Positions 13,401-25,400 of a stretch of DNA of 64,000 bases are shown here, one piece after another. The DNA lies in the NCBI GenBank assembly GCA_029207755.1, contig JARCOQ010000005.1, forward strand, positions 65,297,414-65,361,413. The letters are read 5' to 3'. The number at the start of each line of letters is the position of its first letter. The first letter of the stretch is position 1. Below the pieces are notes generated by a model. That model saw only the letters and a list, made by a program, of their open reading frames with translations. It ran no database searches and was not told where the DNA came from. The stretch is from Chamaea fasciata (lineage: Eukaryota; Chordata; Aves; Passeriformes; Sylviidae). The translations under genes were made by a program, and so were the position numbers.

Positions 13401-16400
13401 TTCAGTTTCTTTTCAAGCAGCTAATGGCCAGGGCTTCCTGTGTGGAATTAAAGCACATGAGCCTTTTAGTAGCACATTGCTGGCGTTGTGTGCAATGGTT
13501 TGATGTAGGTATTGACAGCACTGAGCTGTGCATGACACTGTGACTGCTTTTGCAGAGCCAGTTGTATGTATGTTAGAAAGGGATCAGAGTACCACAAGCT
13601 CATCCAGGTCAGTATGACTCCAGTTTCAAGCCAAGATATGTAGGTGATTTGTCAACTGTTTTGTGATAAATGGTGTTGAAGGCATCTGGGAGGATAAAGC
13701 CGTATCAGCTTTTAAAGCTGTGCAGGTAAGAAAAACCCATGCAATTAGTAGTCATTTTCATAGCTTCTTGGCAGTGGCATAGTTGCGAATATTAATAGAT
13801 TGGGGTTGGACACTAAGAAGAGATGCTGGATTGAAAAAAGCTTTTTCAAGGAACACTGTCTTGAAGGCGTTAAAGTGATTAGCTGTCTGCTCTGATAAAG
13901 GTTTGGTGTTTTGTCAGTGGTAGGGTAGGTTATCTATTACCAATTTCCTTTGGAAAAGTCACAGATTTTCTTGTTAATTGTGCTGACATGTTTTTAAAAT
14001 GGTTCTTGGAAAGATCATCTGTGCTACTAACTAAATAATATTCTTTAAAAATACCAGTAAAGCTCATTTCTCTCACATTTGTATTTTAAAACCAAGTTGT
14101 TTACTATCTACTTCAACATAGCAATATGCATCTGATAGCTTCCAGGTGCCACATATGACCAGAAAAATTTTTTCTTGGCAACAGTTCAGTGTGTAAAGTA
14201 GAAAACTTCTTCCAGTCAGCTTTTCAGCTGTTGATAAAACTTTTAGAGGAAGTCCGTGTCTTGTTCACCATCTATGTTTCTGCTTAGTCATCTGTTACTG
14301 ACATCTCATACTCCACCAGGTTACTGGCTAAACAATGGCAAGAGACTTCAAGGAGTGTTTGGGAAGTGCCTGTGTTACTGGTTGTGTTATTGTGTACTGG
14401 CTGAGGGAGATTGATTGTCTGTCTGAAGTTACAAAATACCGGTTGATGTCTCGTCTTCAAAAGTTCATGTGACTGTAGGAGAATCTGGCCAAATTATGTG
14501 CATGTGACCAGATTTCTCAAATGATCTCAAAGAATTTCTCAATGTCAAACCCAGCAGAGTCTAAATAGAATACATGGAGAACTTATATGGCCGTCTTTCT
14601 ACATGCTGAATCCCTAAAAATAACAGTGCAGGTTTTGGGAGACATAGAGAACTAGGTATTAATTAATATAATTAGTTGAAATGTATATGTTTATATCTGT
14701 ACTTAAATTGTGAGAAATACTTCACATTAAACTCCATGAAGTAAATTGGCTATTTCACTGTTGTATGAAACTTCCTACATTAATTTTTCAACACTTTTAA
14801 TACCAACTGTAGCTGTGCTAAATTATAAGACAGATGTAATTTATACCCTGATCTTAAAGATTATTTCTTTAGCTGTGAACCTGCTGTCATGAAGCTGACT
14901 TCTTCATTTTTTTACAGGTGGTCTCCCAGATAAGAAGTTTGAGGTAGATAAACGAGCCATGAATCTCGGGGATTTTAATGACATGATGCGAAAGGATCGA
15001 TCGGGGTTCCGTCCACCTAATTCCAAAGACATGGGAACCACAGATAGTGGGCCTTACTTTGAGAAGGTGAGAGAAATATCTTTAGATAAATTAATATCAA
15101 CCTCTATGTTCAAGGTCCCAGTTTTCACCCTACTTCTCCAGAGGTGCTAGAAAGTCAATAACCCTGAATGAGCTCAGTAGTAAAAGGTGTGGGTTAGTTT
15201 TATTGGTAGAATGAATGTGTGTATGAAACAGGTGTCAGGTGTGCATAGACAAACTAAATTGGGGAGAGTGAGGCTTTTTATTCTAGACTGGATTGTTTTT
15301 GTTGTAGACAGAAATTCCTTTCTTTTCTCTTAGAAGGGTAAACTACTGGTAGCAATGAAATTCATTATAGGTTTCATCATGTTGTTCTTTTGGCTATTAT
15401 CTATGGTCATCCACTGTAAAAACATTGGTTGAGGTCTAAGTAAATATAAGTTATCACAGTCTTCCAAATTTTTTTTTTCTTTCATATCTGGCATGTATTG
15501 GAAACACCCTTTCTAAATTCCACAAGCCTTTATCCTGTATGTCCATGTACTGTAAGCTTCTGTATGAGATCTGTTTCTCTGTGACATCTGTTGTATGTTA
15601 TGGTAGTGTTTCTTTCATATTCTTGCCTATTTTTAATAGAAGCTTTCACTGTTATTATCAGACATTAATTGCTTCAGAGTATGAATTGGAGAGTGTCCAG
15701 TAGATTCATAATGCTCTAGGGCTGTTCTGGTTTTTTTAGATACAGTTTATCACATGGAAAACAATTCTGGTTTAAAAATTCTGAAGGCATGTTAACTGTC
15801 TAGGAAATTTTTAACTCCTCCATTTTGGTCTAACAAGCCAAAAAGCAGTTTTGTCAACTCCCTCTGGTGGCATAATTAATAAATACCCTGAGCAAAGCTA
15901 GTGTGTTTCCTAATAAATTATGCTGGTAGGTGTGTGCTAACATTGGAAAATCATTCAAGATTTGTTTGTTTCTGTAATGGTAATAGCCACTATCAGAAAC
16001 TAATTTCATGAGAGTTCAAAATGTATTTTTAAGAAGAAAACTTAATATTATCTCCTTGGAACAAAATTTTGATTGTCAAATGATCATGTGAATCAGAAGT
16101 TTTGTCCTTGTAACTGCTATTATGAATTAACTTTGCTTCTTCCTAGTCACTCATCGTCCCTCTTTCTCTCCTCTTGCTTCACTAACCAACTCCTGCTGAT
16201 GGCTAACTTCTGCTTCAGCTGACTTTGCCTTTCTCCAATCAAGATGGGTGCCTTGGGGATGAGGCTCCCTGCTCTCCCTTCTCCCCTTCTCCCAGCTACA
16301 AGCTGTCTCCCTCTGGTACCACACTATCCAACGTCGGCCTTGGGGCAATCGGCTCAGGGCTCAGTCCCCAAAACTTCGCTGCTAGACAAGTAAGCAGGCC

Positions 16401-19400
16401 ACCTTATTAGATGCATTGTTATAAGGCTGCAACCTGGGCTTAATCCTGGTTAGTTGGTTGCTTGCATTTGTTTTTCTGCTGAACAGATTAAAATTGTTAC
16501 TGGAAATTTCAGCTGTCTCAGGCCACTGAGAATTAGTCCACTTTGGTTCCTAGCATCAAAACATACTTGGTCTGGTTTTGTTGGCCTCTTCCTAAATCAC
16601 AGTACAGCAGCAGGTAGATGTGCTTTTCAGAAGTCATGAAGCTAGTGGTATCCTTTATTTTAATTGCTAGCTTAAAACCCAGTTAGAGGCTGTTGATTTG
16701 CCTCATCAAACCCAACACTGAATTTTTTCAGACTCCACTCAACAACCTTGTATGTAGAAATGTGCTTGTAAAAAGTTACAGTGATTGAGCATTGTGCCTC
16801 TTCCCTTCTCCCTTCCTCACAGTTCAAAGTAAGGATTGTTTAGTAGCCTTTAAAAATTCTTGAAGTAGCAATGTATTTATGTACAGGGAAATGGTGGGGA
16901 AGGAGTTAAGTGGTTTAACTGCAGTTTGGAAGAGTATCTGCCTATATGTTTTGCATTATTCTAGAAGAAAATATTTTAGGAATACTAGGAAATGAAAGAA
17001 TAGTACCTAATTACTGCAGCTGGTCCAGCTTACGTAGTCATATGCCTAACATGATGGTGTTTCTTTGTGTTGTCTTTCTGTTTCTATGTGACACAGTGTT
17101 GAACATCAGATTAAGTCCAAAGTTTGCAGGCATGTTGTCGTTTTCAGTGTGCAGAACTCTACAGAGTTATAGAGAGGGCTGAAAGTGTAACTGCAGTTTC
17201 AAGGCCTCTCAAAAATTTTTATGTGTAGTTTACTCCAGCCAGCTCTTTCCAGAATAAAACCTTGTCTTTTGAGGTTTTTTGTTTATCTTCCTGCATGCTT
17301 AGGAGTTGCTTCTGAAGGAGAAAATACTTTAAGTGGAGGGAGATGCAGGTGAATTAGGCAATCTGTAGTGCTGCCAGTGTAGAAGAAGAAGGCGAGACTT
17401 GTGTTTGAGCAAAAGGGTAGCAGAGGATGCACAGTATAATAATACCATGCATAATACTCCTACCAGTGTAGGAGTATTATGCATGGTATTATGATAAGGT
17501 TTATGAGATCCTGGTATATAAGGGAAGGGAAGGTTTTAATGAAGGCCTGCACAAACTTAGTTTGGAATAAGGATGGACTTTTGTTGGGTGCAGCAATGCT
17601 GGCATGGACAGGCAGAATAGGGAATGATGGCTGAGGAGTGGAAAATAAGACTCTTTAGAACCCCTTTTAGGTATCTGAGGGTCACAGACATCCTGATAGA
17701 CAGCAAGAGATGGGGAAATTCTGAGGGTCTTGAAACCGAAAGGACAAATTCACGGCACGTAAGGATGCTTTAGATTATGAGCTTTAACTTTTAGAAGCAA
17801 GAGGGTGTAGCTGCCGTACTGCAGGAGAGAGTTGATAACATTTCTTGTCTTTTTTTTTGAAAAATGGTACCAGAAGTCCACTGAAGAGGCTGAACTTGTG
17901 AAACATAATCACAAATTTTCTTTGGTTTTTTTTCATGCATTAGGATTTATTATGGAAGTTGCTTATAAATCACTAAATATTTCTCATTAAAAAACTCAAA
18001 CACCAAGTGTTAGAAAATAAATCACTGAAAGGGAAAAAGAGCACAGTTCTTTTATCACTTGAAAATTTTCTTCAAATTTAGTGGGAAAAAAGGGGAAAGA
18101 AAAATACTCAAATCCAGAATGTTGAAGTTTTCATGGCAGAAGGAAAATTTTTAATATTATTTTATAATTCAGATTTCAGTTAATGGAAGGCCTGCAGAGG
18201 AAATAATAGCCTTGTGAGTGATATCTCAGCTACCTACTGAGGAAAAGTACCTGTCCTCTCTAAAATGAGGGACCAGAATTCTCGTTGACAGAGTCTTGCC
18301 ACACTTCTAAGAATGGAATGGAGTTTTTAGTTTGTTGTTTGTACTCCAAGTTTCCATTTCCCAATATGTAAAGTGCAAAATATTAAAACATTAGATTTGT
18401 CATATTTTGAAGTAAGTGGATAAGCATGACCCTTCTGTGTTAGTGGAGAAACAACCTGCATCTCAAAAATGTAGTACAGTGGTTTTAACCGAGGTAGAAT
18501 ATTACTGATTTTAGCCAAACGTCTGTAATTCTAAGGAAACTCTGTTTAAGTCAGTAACTTGGCTCCTTGTTACTGATACGTAGTTACTAGCATAGAAATC
18601 CATTATCCTGCAAGATTCATCTTCTCACTACTGCTTTAATTTTATAGGGTGGCAATCATGGTTTGTTTGGAAACAGCACAGCACAATCGAGGGGCATGCA
18701 CACACCAGTGCAGCCACTAAATCCTTCCCCCAATATCCGGGCGCAAGTGCCTCCCCAATTCCTTTCTCCCCAGGTAAGGAATTTATAGCAACTGATTACT
18801 TGTGAAAGTAGATCTACAGCCTTCAGAGCACTTCATTGAGGTTACTTATACCCCTATCTTAGTCTCAACTTGGTGTTAAGAAATAGAAAAATTAAATAAG
18901 ATAAAACTATTAAAATTCATAGTGAAAGTACTTAAAACTCAGTGCAGAAGCATTAGCATTCTATCTTATTCCAAGGCAGTTGATGGTAAATGCTTGCTAC
19001 CAGTATTTTTAAACCACAAAACTGGATTTGGGAATCCTATGTGTTACATAGGCTTTTGAAAAGTATTAAAAAAAAAAAAAAAAAGTGAAAGCTAGTGTCT
19101 CTGAAATGTGACAGGTTGCTTAATTTTTTAAAGTAGTCTTGTCCTGTGCTTCCTGTCCCCCCCAAAAGAGAAGTTTGATGAAGCGGCTTTGTGTTACATT
19201 TACATTGCAGAGCTTAATCTTAAGACCTCGGGATCTCCAAATGTAGAAGTTTACCTTTGCTTTGGACTTGGTGAACAATTCTTGAGATTCTCTTGAATTG
19301 TACTAGTGTAACTCTCCAATAATCCGGGGAGATATGGGGAGATTCTTCTCCACCTACTCCTGTCTTTTACTATATCTTACTCAATGTACAAAGAGATTAA

Positions 19401-22400
19401 CTCTTTCTTTGAGGCACTGTTTCTTTGCTCCAAGGACTGCCTGAATGCCTTTCTTTTTCCTTGTCAAGCAGTACGTTTTTAATGTGATAATGCAGTACTG
19501 TGATTACTGGCTAGCTGCATATATATCAGCATTTAAATTTAGTGCCGTCTCTAGCACCTGATTGGTTGGGGGGGAACCTTTGTGTGTGTGTCTGCATCTG
19601 CACATGTAATACTGTATATCATCAATCAGGTGAGGCATTCACTCGGCCCAAGTTATAGATTGTGCATGTTTAAATGTGTTGTGTTAATAAATCTTTAATG
19701 TCTTTCCCAGAACGCCGTTGAAGATTGATGTCATAGTCCTACTTGTTCTTTACAGAAATGCTTGTACTTCATCTTTTCCTCGTAGCAGTGCGTTCAGAAT
19801 ATGTAACTCATTTCCATGCAGGTTTCAGCCTCCATGCTCAAACAGTTTCCCAACAGTGGCTTGAATCCTGGTCTTTTCAATATGGGCCCCCAGCTTTCTC
19901 CACAACAGATTGCCATGCTGAGCCAGCTTCCACAGATTCCCCAGTTTCAATTAGTAAGTAGCTAGTAATCTTGTGAGACAAGACTGTTTGCAGATTGTCT
20001 GCGGAGTTTTCTTTTTATGCTTATTCTAATTCTGTTTTGTTCTACTGATGTTATTTTGTAAAAGTATTCCCTCTTTACTATGTGGAGTAGTAAAGTCCCG
20101 CTAGAAGGCAGAAGATAAACCAAATAGGCTCATGTATTTATTGTAGATTACAGTGGGTTAGTAATGACTCTAAACCATGTTTCTGTACAGAAAGGAGTTG
20201 TTAGTTGATTTTTAATAAAGTTTTCTTCAGACCTGTAGTCATAGTGGTGGTAATAAAGCAGGTATGAGTAATTCTGCTGCACAATGTTAAATTGCAAACA
20301 TTTAACATTTAAGTGAAGGATGTGGTATTCTTCTAATGCGTTCATTGTAGTTTTATTTGAGTAAGTGGAATAAGAAACCACTTTACCTATGTTTACCTAA
20401 GTTCTCAACAAAGCGTCTGCTAGTGAATAGCGCCTGGCAATTATATTTTGCTTGATGAGCTCTGTATTCTCACTCTTGCCACCCCCACATATCTTGTAGG
20501 CTTGTCAGCTCCTCCTTCAGCAGCAGCAGCAGCAACAGCTGTTACAGAGCCAGAGAAAGTTATCTCAAGCTGTGCGACAGCAGCAGGAGCAACAGGTGTG
20601 TGGCACTGTTTTTGTCAATCATATGAAGTGGGCTGGAGAAATGCAGTCTGCTGTAGAGATGGTGCTGGCTCCAGTAACGTCATCTGCTCTCTTCACATTG
20701 CATTTTATGGAGAGCAGGGTCTTCAGGATCTCTTCTAATTCACTGTTTCTTTATGTCTACTAGAATCTATGTTACTGTATAGCATAGATTAAGCGGTTTT
20801 TTTCTTTCATTTGCAGATTGCTCGTATGGTGAGTGCCCTCCAGCAGCAGCAGAGGCAGCCTGGCATGAAGCATTCACCATCCCACCCTGTTGGGCCTAAG
20901 CCACATTTAGACAGCATGGTACCCAATCCTTTGAATGTGGGTCTCTCAGATTTACAGAGCAAAGGGCAGATACCTGGATACGGTTCAGGTGGTAAGTGCT
21001 CTGTGGAAGGAGGTTTGGTGCATTGCCTGTAGCTTCCCTATTATTAATATGGTAATTGTGTTAGTCACTTATGTCTGGGTCCAGAAAGGAGTAATTTATG
21101 TATAAGCATTAGAGCGAAGGTTATGACAAGCGTCAACTTTAAATCAAATGGCATTATTTTTCATTACATGGGAAGAAGACAAACCTGAGAAGAAAGCATA
21201 TCGTGGCATACTGACCTAACACACTTATTTGGAAGATGCCCCTTGAACATACCCTTTGCTGTTGATTTTTTTTTCCCCACCCTTTTATGATTACAATGAC
21301 TCCCCATTTAAAGACGCTTAAAAACAGAAGATGACAGTGGAGTTTTGTTTGTTTGTTTGTTTCACAGGCTTTGGCTCAAGTGGCATGGATTATGGCATGG
21401 TGGGAGGGAAAGAAGCTGGAACAGAATCCCGCTTTAAGCAGTGGACTATGATGGAAGGGCTGCCCTCTGTGGCTTCACAAGATGCCAATATGCACAAAAA
21501 TGGTGAGAAGGGGAATTTTGGGAATGCCCTTGTAGGTTCATCTTGCCAGAGGTGCAATAGTTTAGATGAAACTGTCTTGCCTCACCAGTATGCATCTTAA
21601 ATATTTTTGTGTTAATATGTCATACTCCTGAAGATCCCAACCTTTCCTGAGTGTAAATATATGTTTTTAATGCTGCAGGTGCAATAGTGCCCCCTGGAAA
21701 GGCTCGTGGAGGATCGCCCTACAACCAGTTTGACATAATCCAGGGCGACCCACTCAGCAGCCATGCAGGCCCTGCTGGTGATAGTTGGTTACCTGCCAAA
21801 TCTCCACCAACAAACAAGATCGGAAGTAAATCCAGCAATGCCAGCTGGCCTCCAGGTATTACATAAGGGCAGGGATTGTGTCCTCGCTTTTGGATAGATG
21901 TGCTGGTCCTTTCCTCATCATACTTACTTAAATAGCCTTTGTAAAGAAAATACATGCATGGCTTGGCCTCTCTTGGTTTTGAAATTTCTTCCACATTGAA
22001 GTAGAACATAAATGTTGAATTTCCAGTAAAAAATGCTGGGCTAAATATGAACTAACTGCTGAATTGCCTGAGTAGCGTTTGGTTTTTGTTAGGTGAACTC
22101 ATATCTTTGGTGGTTTCATGACTTTACATTTACAGAAATTTTCATGAAAACATATGTTGATAGAATACACAACACCATCTCCCTTCTTTTGTACTGATTC
22201 CTTTTTTGTGCTGTGTCAGGCTGACGTAGTGAAAAAATTATTCATAGTGTGGAATCAGAAAGAAAAATATGTAAAGTAGAGGATTTTTTGTGATGGTGGG
22301 AACACCACACCACACTGTTGTGGTTCACCTTTGCTTGTGTCACATAAAGGATAGAAGAGTGTTGCAAACCTTCAGTTATGCTCAGGAATCCTGTGGCTTG

Positions 22401-25400
22401 GGTAGAAGTCTCTTGCTTTTGGCATGACAGGCTGGTGCACATTTTTTAACTTTTCTAGTTTCTCTGGCAGAATTTTATGTTTCTTCTAGAAAACTCTCTA
22501 GGCAAAGTACATATGTATTAGAATACACACATAATTTTCTATATAAAACATTCATATAAACAGAGTGGTGTCCTTGAAGTTGCACAGATTATTCACCAAT
22601 GCTGTTCAGCAAATGGTGGCTGCTGTGATTTCTCTCTTGTCTGGAAGACAGCTACCCTCCAGTACAACATTACTAACTGCAAACCCTCTGTTGCATACCC
22701 CCTCAAGCACAAAAAAGTAAAAATCTAGGTACATCTCTTGGGTAAAGCAGTAGCACAGACCTTGCATCAGAAAGCCTAGGAATCTGTGTGACAGATACAA
22801 CTGCAGGAAACCTAGAAAATGTAGTTGAAGATTTTTATGAGGGAAGCCCTCAGTATCTGACTCCAGCAAGAAAGCATCTTCTGGTGAGCTAACAGAGCTA
22901 ATGAATTAGTTGTCTTAAAAACATCTTCATGTCCACAAATTTTCATACTGCTCACTGCATTCTGTACAACTGTATTCGTGTTACAATTCTGTCAACCTGG
23001 TTGTTAAGTATGGAGCTTTTTGGACTAGAGTTGCTGTTCATAATGCCAAAAACTCCCAGAATGTAATCTTTTACCAGACCTCACTCACAGATTCATTGTT
23101 GCTGAACTTGTTTCCTCAGTCACCATTCCCTTATATTATATTGAGAAATACAGTACTGCTTGGAATGTTACAAGAGACACATGAGGAGCAGCTCTGCCAT
23201 GTTTCCAGGTTTTGGAGCAGCCATTGGCTTTGGCAAGGTTCTTGGTGCCAAAACTGTTACAGACGTAAGAAGCTAGATAGCTTCTCTTTGCCCCTTGTTG
23301 GTATCATAGAGCTTCCCTAGTGATATCCGTAGCCCCGTTGTCAGTGATAAGTAAAATTTTTTGTTGCTGACTCACTCGCCACTGTGAGAAGATAACTGAA
23401 GTTCACAAATTCTGAATGTAAAATTTCACTGAAATCCTCAGTACCCTCCCTCATTTCTTGTGTCAGTAACCCAAGGTTATGATTGCAGCCCTCAAGTAAC
23501 AAATTCTGGATTTTGCCAGGTGGCATTTTTTCAGTTATTGCTGTATTGCTGTTCCACTCTTTCGAGATCTGTAGGCTGCTGTTACTGTTACAAGTTACTG
23601 TTCCATAACCATCAGCCATTTGAGCTGTCTCATAGTCTAACTAATGGACTTCATTGACAAGGAAAACTGAAATCAAGATCTACCTTATCAACACAACACC
23701 CTGATGAAAAATTAAAACCCAAAATGACTTTACACTCTAGGTCCTTCTCTACAAGCTTGTAGATGAGGTCTGCTGTCAGTTCCTGGCATGGAAAGAGAAT
23801 TCTTTGTCCAGAAGAGGAGAAAAAGAGTTGTTACAAAAATGAGTTTACAAGAGTAAATAAACCTCTTGAAATAGGTGCATTTTTCCTTTGAATTTAAACA
23901 GTGGTCACTCAGCATTCACGCTGACTACACCTTTCACATTTTCTTCTTAAATGGAATCTGCTGCAGAAATTCTGCTATTCAAGAGAGTAATATTGTTCAG
24001 CACATAAATAAATGAAGTGGTGTCCAATCAAACTGATATCACACCTGGAGGTGAGAGCAGGTTTTGCAGCATTGGTGAGAACTATGTCCTTTGGTTGTGT
24101 TTCACAGACTTGCATACTTAGGTAATACTTAGACTGTAATTTTGCAGTTCAAGATCAGTCATACTTCAAGCAAACTGTCCTGGACGTGTCTGTCGTGGTT
24201 TTCACAATAATCTTACGTTTGAACTTTTTTGAGAAGACATTTCAAATATCAGTGAAGAAATGCATTTCAGGTCTTCTTTACTGCCTAGAAATAAAAGAGC
24301 ATGTCTGTAGACAAGGGTTGGTGAATGCGCATGATAATAACTAGCAGCCCCAAAGGAGAGTTTGGAAATTGGTCAGCGTGCTGAAGTTCAAGGAAATGTA
24401 TTTCCAAATGAGGGTTACATTGATGAGTGAACGTGTTCATAAAAAATAATACCCCTGATCCTTGGGGCCTTGTTTTCATTAACCTTTTTTATTAGAGCTT
24501 TATGTGCACTTAATTTTCAGTCTCACCATTTCTCAGAATCTTTGTAGATAGAAGACTTGGATTTTTTTTTTCCCCCCTCTCCAAAGAAGTTCTAATTTCC
24601 AGGTTCTAACCTGTGTTCATGGATTCTTTGTCTCAGAACAGAGAAGATATTTTGAGTAGACCCAAGAGCTGTATTGCTTCTTCCTTAACAAAAGGGAAGT
24701 CCTGCTTGTCAGGGGATGGCAGTATTTTGGTAATAGCTGAGCAGAGTCCTTACGTGATGCAGTGCTGATTGCTCATAGTGTAAAGTGTTGATATCTGAAT
24801 TATTTTGTTGAGTTACTAAAGATTGGGAGATGTAACTGTTGTTTATAAAATCACAAAGGCAATGAACAAGATAAATGCTGCAGAATTGTAATTCTGTGAC
24901 ACCTGCAATGCTAGAACCATGGTGCAAATGCTGGAATTAAGAGGATATAAATTTTAAACAGATGAAAACTTTTTGCTGTCAGGAGTGGTGAACTTTTGGG
25001 CTGTGTTGCTTTCACAGCTTCTTGAGACAGGTGGTACTAGCCAGTCGAAACAGTGATTGGATAAAATGATGGGAAAAAAGTCTCACAAACTGGTGCTAGC
25101 AGATAGTGGGTATTTATGCCATCTAAGTTAGGACAGCTGTGGATACTGGGAGAGTGTGAGGCCAGTAGTCCACAGATGGTGGCCAGGTTTGTATTCTGTC
25201 CCTTAGTGTTATTTGTCCTACTGATGCTGGCAAAATAGTGAACTAGATGGACCATAGTTCTGACCCAGTGGGGCATTTCTTTTGTCTTCTCTCAGATTCT
25301 CCCGTGCGTTATCACAGTCTAATACTGCCCTTGCTGTTTCAATAATTTGAACCAGTAGTATCATATTTTTTTCTGTATTTGTCTGTGAAAATCATAGTCT

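Noticed and set aside
22600..24200. Possible decayed processed pseudogene in the 5.2-kb intron
   Set aside because: Some stretches read as protein-like (for example a Gly/Ala-rich run near 23208-23260), but stops are frequent and I recognise no family. A translated search would decide.
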